Counted from the first letter of the stretch, positions 19,475-28,372 are shown. The stretch: 64,000 bases of DNA from Varunaivibrio sulfuroxidans (GCF_029318635.1 NZ_CP119676.1:1239001-1303000); one strand, 5' to 3'. The notes: generated from the letters alone by a model not told the origin. A program made the numbers and translations.

Positions 19475-22309
19475 TCAGGCGCCGTCGAGGACGTCCTTGA
19501 CCTTGCCCGCCAGAGCCTTCAGCGTGAACGGCTTGGCCAGGAAATGGATGTCGCCCTGAGCCGTGATGCCGCCGGGGGTGACATCCTCGGCATAACCGGA
19601 AATGAGTATGACCTTGATGTCGGGCAGTTCCTGGCGCACCAGCTGGACCAGCGTCGGGCCATCCATGCCCGGCATCACGACATCCGAAATAATGAGGTCG
19701 AGCGGGCGTTCGGCGACGTTGATGGCGTCCAGCGCAGCCTCGCCGTTTTCGGTGTCGATCACGTGGTAGCCTTTATTCCTGAGGGCCTGGGCCGCGAACA
19801 TGCGCACCGCGTCCTCATCCTCGACCAGCAACACCGTCGCCGAGCCGGTCAGGTCGGGTTCGACCGGGGTGGAGGGGAGGCTTTCTCCGGCCGCGCCGGC
19901 CTTTTCATCGTCGCCGTCGCGCGCGCCTTGCCCTCCGGTCCCGCTCGTCGTCCCCGCACGATAACGATCGAGCGCCGGCGCATCATCCCTGGCGCGCGGC
20001 AGGTAAATCGAAAACACCGTGCCTTCGCCGGGGGCGCTGTCGAGCAGCAAAAAGCCTCCCGTCTGATGAACGATGCCGTACACCGTGGACAACCCCAGCC
20101 CGGTGCCCTCGCCGACGTCCTTGGTGGTGAAGAACGGCTCGAAAATGCGTTCCATGTTTTCCTTAGCGATGCCGACTCCGGTATCCATCACATCGACCAC
20201 GACATACTCGCCGGGGGGGACCACCTCGTGACCACGCTGAATGGCCTCGCCCAAGGATCGGTTGGCGGTGCGTACGGTCAGCGTCCCCCCACCCGGCATG
20301 GCGTCGCGAGCGTTGACGGCGAGGTTGATGATAACCTGTTCGAACTGCCCCTTGTCGGCGCGCACCGGCCACAGGTCGCGGCTATGCTCGAACTGTAAAT
20401 CGATGGTCGGGCCAAGCAGACGATCGAGCAAGGTATTGGACAGTTCGGCCAGCACCTCGCTGAGGTCGATCATCTGGGGTTTCAAGGTCTGTTTGCGCGA
20501 AAAGGCCAACAAATGGCGTACCAAGCCTGTCGCCCGCAAGGCGTTGTTACGAATTTGCATAACATCGGCGAAGGATGGATCGTCCGGCCCATGGCGGGTC
20601 AACAGCAGATCGGAAAATCCGATCATCGCCGTCAGAAGATTGTTGAAATCGTGCGCGACCCCCCCCGCGAGTTGTCCGATCGCCTGCATTTTCTGCGACT
20701 GGGTGAATTGCACCTCCAGGTGTTTTTGTTCGGTGGTGTCGATGAAATGCAGGACCAGGCCCGAGACGTCGCCCGCCGCGTCCTCCATCTTCGAGGCGTA
20801 TAGCGAGGCCACCACCTCGCGGTTGGCCGAAGCCGGCATGTGCACTTCGAGATGCGCCGCGCGCGAGATTCCCATCACCACCTTGGACAATTGCCCGGCG
20901 ACGTCGTTACGATCCTCCATCGCCAAGCGTTCGGAAAAGGCCCGCCCGCAAACGTCATCGCGGTGTTTTCCGATCAAATTCAAAAAGGCGCGATTGGCCT
21001 CGGTGACATTGCCCGATAGATCGATCAACACGATCCCCACCGGGGCCTCATCGAACAGCCAGCGCACTTTTTGCGCGGCGCGGCGGACATCGCGATCGTC
21101 GCGGTTATCCCCCGCGCCGGTCCAGGTGACGTCGCGCAGCACCACCGAGCGGCTGTAGAGCATGTCGCCCGCATCGTCCGCCCGTGCGTTTTGGAGTAAA
21201 AAGGCCTTGAAATTGTCGCCCATTTTACTGAGCAGCGTCACCTCGCCGTGGGCGACGTCGCCCCCGCTTTCGGTCTCGGCGCCCTCCTCATCCGCATCGT
21301 ACCCCCCCGAGGCGATGACGTAATCGGAAAAAGATCGTCCTTGCCTGCGCATTTCCTCGAAGGACTGTCCCAGCCACTGCGCCAACACCATATTCGCGAA
21401 AATCATTTTCCCCGCCCCATCGACGGAGAAAAAACCGACCGGAAGATTGTCCAACAAATCGGCGAGCAATTCACCCTCGCGGCGGCGGACTTCCTCCAAC
21501 TCGCGGCGCGCGGTCACGTCGCGCACGCTCCACGCCACGTGGTCGCGCCGCTCGGCGAAGACGCGCGCGTCGATGTGATACCATAAGCGTTCGCCGTCCG
21601 CGCCTTTAAGGGGGACTTCGACATGCCCCGGAACCCCGTCGTAGGCGGCGCGCATGAAGTGGGAAAATTCCTCGATCACGGCGTCGCCACCGTCCAGCGC
21701 GTCTTGAATAGTGGCCATGGAGGTCGCCCCGCCGAGACGCCGGCATAGATCGACAAACGCCGGGTTGGCGAACGTCGTCGCTCCGCCGATCCGCGCCAGC
21801 ATTACGCCCTCGGGAGAGGATGACACCGCTTCGAGAAAAAGCCCGGACAGGTCTCCCTCCCGGCGTTGATTATAAAGCCCGTAAGCAACGCCAAACAGGC
21901 CCGCCAAGCCGAGCAGGGCCGCGCCGGCGAGCCATCTCACGGGATCGCCGAGCGGCCCGCCGGCGGGAACGAAAAAACCGAACCCACCCGCCGCCACGGC
22001 GGCCAAAACGAAAATCAGGAGATACGGGGCCGGCGCGCGAAAAAAACCCGCCCTGCGCCGGGGCGTCAGGATCGGCGGGACGCTTCGCGGCGGGCGTTTT
22101 TCTTCGGAGGCGCCGCGAAGTCCTTCGGGAAGATCATCAGAGGCGGTTCGGGGAACAGTCTGGGAATCCGTCGCGGGTCCATCGCCGATCCCGGCCCCGT
22201 CACCGGCCCCGTCACCGACCACGCCCGAACGCCGCGGGTCCGCGTCACGCACGCCGTCGCCTTGTTGGTCCGCAATCGGAGGCGCGGGAAAGGTCGGTTG
22301 TTCAGGCAC
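19475..22309 (-). CDS. cckA: Hybrid sensor histidine kinase CckA
   Basis: Membrane hybrid kinase that feeds phosphate through ChpT to the cell-cycle regulator CtrA in alphaproteobacteria. Of 944 residues, the first 90 are a low-complexity acidic, Gly-rich extension. Two membrane helices follow (about 96-113 and 126-146), then three PAS-type domains. Next come a HisKA dimerisation domain with QKMQAIGQLAGGVAHDFNNL, the ATPase domain with DTGVGIAKENMERIFEPFF and GLGLSTVYGIV, and a C-terminal receiver with phospho-acceptor Asp in LIISDVVMPGMDG. The HisKA segment is CckA-specific. It starts with GTG and overlaps the flhB stop by eight bases, so it is probably translationally coupled as the last gene of the export operon. 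Confidence 0.92.
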   Translation of the reverse strand: MPEQPTFPAPPIADQQGDGVRDADPRRSGVVGDGAGDGAGIGDGPATDSQTVPRTASDDLPEGLRGASEEKRPPRSVPPILTPRRRAGFFRAPAPYLLIFVLAAVAAGGFGFFVPAGGPLGDPVRWLAGAALLGLAGLFGVAYGLYNQRREGDLSGLFLEAVSSSPEGVMLARIGGATTFANPAFVDLCRRLGGATSMATIQDALDGGDAVIEEFSHFMRAAYDGVPGHVEVPLKGADGERLWYHIDARVFAERRDHVAWSVRDVTARRELEEVRRREGELLADLLDNLPVGFFSVDGAGKMIFANMVLAQWLGQSFEEMRRQGRSFSDYVIASGGYDADEEGAETESGGDVAHGEVTLLSKMGDNFKAFLLQNARADDAGDMLYSRSVVLRDVTWTGAGDNRDDRDVRRAAQKVRWLFDEAPVGIVLIDLSGNVTEANRAFLNLIGKHRDDVCGRAFSERLAMEDRNDVAGQLSKVVMGISRAAHLEVHMPASANREVVASLYASKMEDAAGDVSGLVLHFIDTTEQKHLEVQFTQSQKMQAIGQLAGGVAHDFNNLLTAMIGFSDLLLTRHGPDDPSFADVMQIRNNALRATGLVRHLLAFSRKQTLKPQMIDLSEVLAELSNTLLDRLLGPTIDLQFEHSRDLWPVRADKGQFEQVIINLAVNARDAMPGGGTLTVRTANRSLGEAIQRGHEVVPPGEYVVVDVMDTGVGIAKENMERIFEPFFTTKDVGEGTGLGLSTVYGIVHQTGGFLLLDSAPGEGTVFSIYLPRARDDAPALDRYRAGTTSGTGGQGARDGDDEKAGAAGESLPSTPVEPDLTGSATVLLVEDEDAVRMFAAQALRNKGYHVIDTENGEAALDAINVAERPLDLIISDVVMPGMDGPTLVQLVRQELPDIKVILISGYAEDVTPGGITAQGDIHFLAKPFTLKALAGKVKDVLDGA

Positions 22310-23375
22310 TCGGTATTTTCCCTTTTAGCCGCATGACATAACCGATCACCTCGGCCACCGCATTGTAATGCTCCGCCGGGATTTCTTCGTCAAGTTCGAC
22401 GGCCGCGTACAGGGCGCGCGCGAGCGGTGGATTTTCGACCACCGGCACGTCGTTCGCCTTGGCCACATCACGAATTCTAAAGGCCAGCGTATCGACCCCC
22501 TTCGCGACCACCCTGGGGGCGCTCATGGACTCCATGGAGTAGGACATCGCCACCGCGTAATGGGTCGGGTTGGTCACCACCACGTCGGCCTCGGGCACGG
22601 CGGACATCATGCGTTGATTGGCCCGCTCGGCGCGAATCCGCCTGATCCGCGCCTTGATCTGAGGATCGCCCTCGCTTTGCTTGTGTTCGTCCTTCACCTC
22701 CTGCTTGGACATTTTCATGCTTTTGGTGAATTCAAACTTTTGATAGAAAAAATCGAGCACCGAAATCGCCACCATGACCCCCAGGGTGCCGACCGCAAGC
22801 ATAACGGAAATCTTATGAATGCGATCCAAGATCGCCACCATGTCGTAGTCCGCCATCAGCCTGACGTCCTGCATGAGCGGGATGGTCAATCCGAACGCCA
22901 CCAGCGAAACGATGATCAGTTTGATCACACCCTTGACGAACTCGACCAGGGAGCGGGTCGAAAACATCCGCGTCGCGCCCTTTAAAAGGGAAATTTTAGA
23001 CAGTTCCGGCGCCAGTTTCGACGGCGCGATCAGCAGTCCGGTTTGCGCCACGCTGGCGAAAATCGCCAGGACAAACAGGCCGCCGAATACCGGCGCGACA
23101 ATCCACCCCAGGCGCTCGAGAACGTTCGTCATGAGCGTGCGCAAATCGAATAGATTGACCGAAAAGGCGTCGGGCTGGGCGATAAACACCGTGATCACGT
23201 CTTTGACGTTGCGCGCCATCCAGGGCGCCAAAACGGCCAGGGACAACGCCCCACCCAGGATGATCATCGCACTTTTGACTTCCTGGGACGAGCCGACCTG
23301 CCCCTTCTCCCGGGCGTTGGACAGTTTTCGGTCCGTCGGGTCTTCGGTTTTTTGCGAATCGTCTTCTTCTGCCAT
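22302..23375 (-). CDS. flhB: Flagellar export switch protein FlhB
   Basis: Inner-membrane component of the flagellar type III export gate that switches substrate class by autocleavage. The 357-residue protein has a charged N-terminus (EDDSQKTEDPTDRKL), four predicted membrane helices and a cytoplasmic domain with the autocleavage motif NPTH at residues 269-272, the same number as in E. coli. It lies in the order fliQ-fliR-flhB, 58 bases after fliR, and overlaps cckA. Confidence 0.96.
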   Translation of the reverse strand: MAEEDDSQKTEDPTDRKLSNAREKGQVGSSQEVKSAMIILGGALSLAVLAPWMARNVKDVITVFIAQPDAFSVNLFDLRTLMTNVLERLGWIVAPVFGGLFVLAIFASVAQTGLLIAPSKLAPELSKISLLKGATRMFSTRSLVEFVKGVIKLIIVSLVAFGLTIPLMQDVRLMADYDMVAILDRIHKISVMLAVGTLGVMVAISVLDFFYQKFEFTKSMKMSKQEVKDEHKQSEGDPQIKARIRRIRAERANQRMMSAVPEADVVVTNPTHYAVAMSYSMESMSAPRVVAKGVDTLAFRIRDVAKANDVPVVENPPLARALYAAVELDEEIPAEHYNAVAEVIGYVMRLKGKIPSA

Positions 23376-23433
23376 TACCCGCCTCTAACCGCGATACGCC
23401 GCGCACCGACGCCATGCTTCGGGGTCTCCGCGC

Positions 23434-24195
23434 TCACGGGGAAAGAAACCGCGTGAGGCCATCCTGGAAGTGCCGCAGGAAGACAAGCATAATCCCCGAG
23501 ATCGTGATCATTAACAATGAAATCTGCATCGTTACCTGAACGGGCAGGCCGAAAAAGAATACCGGCAACTGCGGCATCAAACGGCCCAACAACCCCAAAC
23601 CGATATAATAGGCCAGCCCCGCCACCAGCAACGGCGAGGACAACTGTATGCCCAAGGCGAAACTATCCATCGTCACCCGACCCATGGTTTGCGCCATGTC
23701 TCCCCAGGGTAAAACCTGCCCGGGCACGAACAACGTGTAGCTATCGACGATGGCGCTAAGCATCCAATAATGAAGGTTGGTGACGAAAATCAGCGTGATC
23801 GCGGTAATTCCCATGAAAGACGATAAAATAGAACTTTGCTGTTCGACCACGGGATCGACGACAAAGGCGTTGCTGAGCGAGGAGACGAACGAAAACACCG
23901 TTCCCGCCGTTTGCAGCGCCGCCATCAAAATAAAAGGGATCAGCCCCAGGAACAGGCCGACGATGGCCTCCCCACCCAGCAGCAGGGCCAAGTTGGCCGG
24001 GGCCGCGGGCATCGCCGGCAGATGGGGGGCGATCATCGGCATCATGGCGAAACTGACGGTTAACGCCAAAATCAGCCGCGCGCGCAGACTGACGTAAGGT
24101 GCGGAAAAACCCGGCATCACGCCCATCGCCGAGCCGACGCGGGTAAAGATCAGCAGAAAATCAAAAATGTTGGTGTTGAGGAGTTCCTGGAGCAT
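23434..24195 (-). CDS. fliR: Flagellar export gate protein FliR
   Basis: Integral membrane subunit of the flagellar export gate. The 253 residues give about six hydrophobic helices, and the N-terminal IFTRVGSAMGVMPGFS matches the family. Length is standard. It is 10 bases downstream of fliQ and precedes flhB, the canonical order. Confidence 0.95.
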   Translation of the reverse strand: MLQELLNTNIFDFLLIFTRVGSAMGVMPGFSAPYVSLRARLILALTVSFAMMPMIAPHLPAMPAAPANLALLLGGEAIVGLFLGLIPFILMAALQTAGTVFSFVSSLSNAFVVDPVVEQQSSILSSFMGITAITLIFVTNLHYWMLSAIVDSYTLFVPGQVLPWGDMAQTMGRVTMDSFALGIQLSSPLLVAGLAYYIGLGLLGRLMPQLPVFFFGLPVQVTMQISLLMITISGIMLVFLRHFQDGLTRFLSP

Positions 24196-24205
24196 CGCCC
24201 CCCCG

Positions 24206-24472
24206 TCAACCCAATGTCGCGATACGGCCGTACAAGCGTTGGGCGAACTCGATCACGGTGGTCATCATGAACGGCATGAAAATGATCAAGGCGAGAAAAA
24301 TCACCAGAATTTTGGGAACGAAGGTCAAGGTCATTTCTTGAATCGTGGTCAAGGCCTGAAACAGCGCGATCACAAGGCCGATCAGCAACCCCGCCAACAT
24401 GATCGGACCCGCCGTTTGAATCACGACCCACATGCCCTCGCGGGCGATTTCGAGAACGTCAACTTCATTCAT
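24206..24472 (-). CDS. fliQ: Flagellar export gate protein FliQ
   Basis: Small 88-residue membrane subunit of the export gate with two helices. The family signature GPIMLAGLLIGLVIALFQAL and TTIQEMTLTFVPKI is clear. It sits immediately before fliR and is separated from fliE by a 222-base spacer that holds a 13-bp tandem repeat. Confidence 0.96.
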   Translation of the reverse strand: MNEVDVLEIAREGMWVVIQTAGPIMLAGLLIGLVIALFQALTTIQEMTLTFVPKILVIFLALIIFMPFMMTTVIEFAQRLYGRIATLG

Positions 24473-24583
24473 GGCCCAACCTCAGCCCTCAATTTCGGCG
24501 TTTTAACATATCGCCCCGCCCGTTTGTGGTGAAAGAGCTAAAAAAAAAGCGACCGCCAGAGAACGAGGAACGCCCCCCCCAAC

Positions 24584-24648
24584 CGACGACTTGGGCCGAC
24601 GACTTGGGCCAACGACTTGGGCCAACGACTTGGACCAGTGACTTGAGC
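24584..24648. repeat. 13-bp tandem repeat, five copies
   Basis: Five consecutive copies of CGACGACTTGGGC. The first two are exact, the third and fourth have one or two changes, and the fifth is more diverged. The array occupies the spacer between fliE and fliQ. A length that is not a multiple of three and lack of a ribosome site argue that it is not coding. Confidence 0.85.
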
Positions 24649-24694
24649 CGGCCCCTTGTGGTCGGGCGCGCACGGCGCACGGGTTGGCGCCGGA

Positions 24695-25039
24695 TCAGAT
24701 CGGCATGCGCAAAATTTCCTTGTACGCATCGACCACCTTATCGCGCACCGAGACGACGGTCTGCAAGGTCAATTCGGCTTCCGAAACGGCAGTGACAACC
24801 TGGGTGACGTCGGCGCGGTCGCGGATCGCCGCGATCGAGGCTTGCTCGCCTTTTTGTCCGATCTGGACGGCCTGATCGATCGCGCCTTTGACCAGAGAGG
24901 CGAAAGTGCCGTCCTTGGGCTTGTCCGCCGACGGAGAAATCCCCCCCGACGGTCCCGACGTCCCCGATGACGCCGAGCGCGCCGTTTGCGTGTATGCGTT
25001 AATCGCGTTGGCGATCGTTCCGGCTCCGGTTACGGCCAT
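24695..25039 (-). CDS. fliE: Flagellar hook-basal body protein FliE
   Basis: Rod component that joins the MS ring and the proximal rod. The 114-residue protein has the typical C-terminal half (VTQVVTAVSEAELTLQTVVSVRDKVVDAYKEILRMPI, quoted here in part as SEAELTLQTVVSVRDK) and a Ser/Gly-rich linker. It follows flgC by 28 bases in the usual flgB-flgC-fliE order. Confidence 0.94.
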   Translation of the reverse strand: MAVTGAGTIANAINAYTQTARSASSGTSGPSGGISPSADKPKDGTFASLVKGAIDQAVQIGQKGEQASIAAIRDRADVTQVVTAVSEAELTLQTVVSVRDKVVDAYKEILRMPI

Positions 25040-25067
25040 GACGTTCTCCTTTTTTCAGGCGGCGCGA

Positions 25068-25484
25068 TTAACGCAGCAACCCAATCGTTTCCTGCAACAT
25101 CCCCTTGGACGTTTTTAAAACATTCAAATTGGCCTCGTAGGACCGCTGCGCCTCGCGCATGTCCATCATTTCGATCAGGGAATTGACGTTCGGCGTCAAC
25201 ACATAACCGTTGGCGTCGGCCGCGGGATGGGACGGATCATAGCGTCGCCCGAAATCGGAACGGTCCCGCGTCACCCTATCGACACGCACGGTGTCGATTC
25301 CGGTGGCGCGGTCCAATTGATTGCGGAATGTCACAATTTTGCGGCGATACGGCAATTCGCCCGGTCCCTTGGGCAGCGACGACGCATTGGCGATATTTTC
25401 CGAGATAACGCGCAACCGCGTGCCCTGGGCCTTCATGCCCGATGACGAAATGCGCAGTGTTTTCAGAAGATCATCCATGCTCAA
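25068..25484 (-). CDS. flgC: Flagellar basal-body rod protein FlgC
   Basis: Proximal rod subunit exported through the flagellar gate. The 138-residue protein has the N-terminal rod motif (SGMKAQGTRLRVISENIANA) and the C-terminal coiled-coil segment NVNSLIEMMDMREAQRSYEANL. Length is standard. It lies between flgB and fliE. Confidence 0.96.
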   Translation of the reverse strand: MSMDDLLKTLRISSSGMKAQGTRLRVISENIANASSLPKGPGELPYRRKIVTFRNQLDRATGIDTVRVDRVTRDRSDFGRRYDPSHPAADANGYVLTPNVNSLIEMMDMREAQRSYEANLNVLKTSKGMLQETIGLLR

Positions 25485-25533
25485 TGTCCATTCCTCGGCG
25501 ACTTCACGCGGCCCTTACGCCACCGCGCGCCGC

Positions 25534-25944
25534 CTAACGGCCCTTGCCGATAGCGATACGAATAAGCCCCAGGTTTTTGCGATAAAGCTCCGTGGTCAGG
25601 CGATGCTGGATCGCCGTTTCGTTGACCTTGGCCATCTGTTCTTCCAACACCACGGCGTTGCCGTCGGGGGCGGTTTCATAAGGCTTTGTATCGACGACCT
25701 CGCGAAAAGGGGATACGGCCTTACGCTCGCCGCCCAGATGTTGGTTATTGGTCACCTCCATATTAAGCGGGGGCAACTGCTGACGCTGCACCATATCCTT
25801 GAAGCTGAACGGCTTCAGGTCGTGGGGCTTGTATCCCGGCGTGTCGGCGTTGGCGATGTTTTGCGACAACAACTCCTGACGGCGGGCAAGCCAGTCCATG
25901 CGCCCCTTGATCGCGCCGAACAGGGTGAACTTGTTAAAATCCAT
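25534..25944 (-). CDS. flgB: Flagellar basal-body rod protein FlgB
   Basis: Proximal rod subunit. The 136-residue form starting MDFNKFTLFGAIKGRMDW has the family motif LLSQNIANADTPGYKPHD and a C-terminal helix (ALTTELYRKNLGLIRIAIGK region). The open frame continues upstream to 26019, but the extra residues are not family-like. GGAGG sits only two bases before the ATG at 25944; a GTG three codons earlier would give better spacing, so the true start may be at 25953. It is first gene of the operon running through fliE, fliQ, fliR, flhB and cckA. Confidence 0.93.
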   Translation of the reverse strand: MDFNKFTLFGAIKGRMDWLARRQELLSQNIANADTPGYKPHDLKPFSFKDMVQRQQLPPLNMEVTNNQHLGGERKAVSPFREVVDTKPYETAPDGNAVVLEEQMAKVNETAIQHRLTTELYRKNLGLIRIAIGKGR

Positions 25945-26199
25945 GACCTCCACCGATCCAAAATCGCACGCGCCCCACGGGCCCTTTTCGCCAGGCTTCC
26001 CACTTTTCCGCAGTCGCACTCCACCTCGACGTACTCCACGGGCGGCGCGCTCAATACTAAGTGTGTTATGGTGACCGGCAAATCTTAAGATTCATTGAAT
26101 CACGCCTTCAAAAAACTGTTTCAAAGTAACGCGTTGATTCAAAATGAGTCTTTATTTTTACGCCGGGCCATCGCCCCATCGGTCATTACCCATCGATCA

Positions 26200-26214
26200 T
26201 TAAACGAATATTAA
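26200..26214. promoter_or_regulatory. Candidate CtrA binding site
   Basis: A perfect TTAA-N7-TTAA match lies in the AT-rich region between the divergent flgB operon and the FlhB-like gene. In alphaproteobacteria CtrA binds this pattern in class II flagellar promoters. The site is 66 bases before the plus-strand start and about 255 bases before flgB. CckA, which controls CtrA, is encoded at the end of the flgB operon. Confidence 0.5.
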
Positions 26215-26280
26215 AGGACCCCATGTAATTTGTACCATAGGCGCTCGGAACAGAAGGCGCGAAACAATCTCGGGGAATGG

Positions 26281-26745
26281 ATGGAACCGTTGAGCAGGCC
26301 GAACGATCGCACGCCCCCCCGCCAAGATGCGCCCAAGGGTGCGCCCGAGGATGTGCGCGCCGATGCATCCGCGGGCGCGCTGAAAGACGCCATCGCGGTC
26401 GCTTTGAAATACGACCCCGGGGACGCGCGCGCGCCCAAAGTGGTCGCCGGGGGACGCGGGCATATCGCCGAGCAAATTCTACAAATCGCCTTCGATCGCG
26501 GAATCAAGGTGCGTAAGGACGCCGATCTCGCCCAGATCCTGAGCGTGATCGACATCGACAGCGAAATTCCCCTGGAAGCCTTCGCCGCGGTCGCCGAAAT
26601 TCTGGTGTATGTGTACCGCGCCAACGATCGTCTCGACGAATTGGAGGGGGGGCCGAGCGCACGGGACGCCGCCGGGAACATCGACGGCGCGCGGCAAAAC
26701 GACGACGAAGGGAAAACCTCTCCTCGGCGCAAGGACGAACAATGA
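26281..26745 (+). CDS. FlhB C-terminal domain-like protein
   Basis: A 154-residue soluble protein whose middle (about residues 35-115) matches the cytoplasmic domain of FlhB/YscU export switches: AVALKYDPGDARAPKVVAGG, then HIAEQILQIAFDRGIKVRKD and EIPLEAFAAVAEILVYVYR. It has no membrane helices, and at the position of the FlhB autocleavage loop there is AVALKYDPG instead of NPTH-YAVAM, so it resembles the product after cleavage. Such free-standing FlhB-C paralogs (FhlB type) occur in several bacteria. The N- and C-termini are charged and low-complexity. Its stop overlaps the next start (ATGA). Confidence 0.82.
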   Translation: MEPLSRPNDRTPPRQDAPKGAPEDVRADASAGALKDAIAVALKYDPGDARAPKVVAGGRGHIAEQILQIAFDRGIKVRKDADLAQILSVIDIDSEIPLEAFAAVAEILVYVYRANDRLDELEGGPSARDAAGNIDGARQNDDEGKTSPRRKDEQ

Positions 26746-27203
26746 CGGAACCACACCCCCCTTCATCTTTTGACAAACCCACTGATTTTGACGAGGCCGC
26801 CGAAAAAGTGCGCATGCTGCTCGCCACGTCACGCCGCCTGATGGCCGAGGGGCGTCTCGTTGACCTGACCCAGATCGAGGTTAAGATCAGAAACTTGTGC
26901 GAGCAGGCCAAAGCGCTCCCCGAGAATAGCCGGGACGCGGCGCGCGGCGTCCTCGAAGGCCTGCTCGGCGAAGTTGACGACGCACAAAGCAAACTGGAGG
27001 CGCAATTCGGCGCGGCGCTATCGGCGTTGCCCCACCGCGAGGCGGCCCAGGCTTACACTCAGGCCTACGGACGACCGCACGCGCAACCCGCCGAGAAAAA
27101 CGCCCCACCCGGCGATGACGATACGGACGCCGGAGACCATCCCGAACCCGAACCCGAACCCGACCCCAAACCCAGCGTCGATGTTGACGACACGCACACC
27201 TGA
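26742..27203 (+). CDS. Small helical protein coupled to the FlhB-like gene
   Basis: I do not recognise the family. The 153-residue product has a helical N-terminal two-thirds (EAAEKVRMLLATSRRLMAEG, LTQIEVKIRNLCEQAKAL) that looks like a short coiled-coil chaperone, for example FlgN-like, and an acidic Pro-Glu repeat tail (PEPEPEPDPKP). The start overlaps the previous stop by four bases, so the two are translated together. It lies between the FlhB-like gene and fliO, which points to a role in flagellar export. Confidence 0.7.
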   Translation: MTEPHPPSSFDKPTDFDEAAEKVRMLLATSRRLMAEGRLVDLTQIEVKIRNLCEQAKALPENSRDAARGVLEGLLGEVDDAQSKLEAQFGAALSALPHREAAQAYTQAYGRPHAQPAEKNAPPGDDDTDAGDHPEPEPEPDPKPSVDVDDTHT

Positions 27204-27251
27204 ACCAATAATGACGCCTCCCTTGGCGTCGCCGGCTAATATCGAGTTTTC

Positions 27252-27605
27252 ATGGAACCGACAAACTACCTTCGTTTCGCCCTCGCCCTGGTTTTCGTCG
27301 TCGCCCTGATCGTAGGGCTGGCCGGATTGGCGCGTCGGTACGGTTTCGCCGGGGCCGCCCCCGTCGTCGCACGGCGCGCCCGGCGGCTGAAACTTCTCGA
27401 AGTGCTGCCCCTCGACTCCAAACGTCGTTTGGTCCTGGTCCGCCGAGACGATCGCGAACATCTCGTTTTGCTGGGCGCAAGCACGGAAACCGTTCTGGAA
27501 AGCGCGCCCGCCCCATCGCCGAGCGTCGCCGCCTCCGGAACGGGGCAAACCTCCCTGCCCAACGACGCCCGGAACGCCGCGAACGCGGGAGGGCCGTTAT
27601 CGTGA
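27252..27605 (+). CDS. fliO: Flagellar biosynthesis protein FliO
   Basis: Helps assemble the FliP ring of the export gate. The 117-residue protein has one N-terminal membrane helix (FALALVFVVALIVGLAGLA) followed by the small cytoplasmic domain RRLKLLEVLPLDSKRRLVLV and HLVLLG, diagnostic of FliO. The tail is Pro/Ser-rich. It overlaps fliP by four bases. Confidence 0.93.
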   Translation: MEPTNYLRFALALVFVVALIVGLAGLARRYGFAGAAPVVARRARRLKLLEVLPLDSKRRLVLVRRDDREHLVLLGASTETVLESAPAPSPSVAASGTGQTSLPNDARNAANAGGPLS

Positions 27606-28372
27606 ATGCGCGCCGCGCCTTACCGCTTTTGCTCCTCGCCGCCATGGGCGGGGCCGCGCTTGTGCTGGGCGCGCTCGTCGCGCCCGCCGACGCCTGGGCG
27701 CAGAGCCTCAATTTGAACCTTGGCCCCAACGCCGGAGGCTCGACCACCAGCTACATCATCCAGCTGATCCTGCTGCTCACCGTCCTCAGCCTAGCCCCCG
27801 GCATCTTGATCATGGTGACCTCGTTCACCCGGATCATCATCGTGCTGTCGTTCCTGCGCACCGCGCTGGGAACCCAGCAGACCCCCCCCAACCAAGTTCT
27901 GGTCAGCCTGGCGATGTTCCTCACCGCCTTCATCATGATGCCGACCTTCCAAACCGCATGGGATACCGGGGTTCAGCCCTTGATCAACGGCGACATCGAC
28001 CAAACCGAGGCCTTCAACCGCACCGTCATTCCCTTCGAAACGTTCATGAAAAAACACGTCCGCGAGCAGGATTTGGCGCTATTCATCGATATGGCGGGGC
28101 TCAGCGACCAGCAGGTCGGCGAAAACCCGCCGCTGCGCGTGCTCGTCCCGGCGTTCATGATCAGCGAACTGCGCCGGGCGTTCGAAATCGGATTTCTGAT
28201 CTTCATCCCATTTCTCGTCATCGACATGGTGGTCGCCTCGATCCTGATGGCGATGGGGATGATGATGTTGCCGCCGGTCATCGTGGCGTTGCCGTTCAAG
28301 CTCATTTTTTTCGTCCTGGTCGATGGCTGGTACCTGATCGTCGGCAGTCTGGTGCGCAGTTACGGCGGTTGA
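27602..28372 (+). CDS. fliP: Flagellar export gate protein FliP
   Basis: Forms the core of the export gate with FliQ and FliR. The 256-residue product has a cleavable signal peptide (AAPADAWAQ region), then the conserved LAPGILIMVTSFTRIIIVLS, GTQQTPPNQVLVSLAMFLT, and C-terminal MVVASILMAMGMMMLPPV with four predicted helices. It starts GTG at 27602 overlapping the fliO stop. The fliO-fliP pair is standard. Confidence 0.96.
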   Translation: MNARRALPLLLLAAMGGAALVLGALVAPADAWAQSLNLNLGPNAGGSTTSYIIQLILLLTVLSLAPGILIMVTSFTRIIIVLSFLRTALGTQQTPPNQVLVSLAMFLTAFIMMPTFQTAWDTGVQPLINGDIDQTEAFNRTVIPFETFMKKHVREQDLALFIDMAGLSDQQVGENPPLRVLVPAFMISELRRAFEIGFLIFIPFLVIDMVVASILMAMGMMMLPPVIVALPFKLIFFVLVDGWYLIVGSLVRSYGG

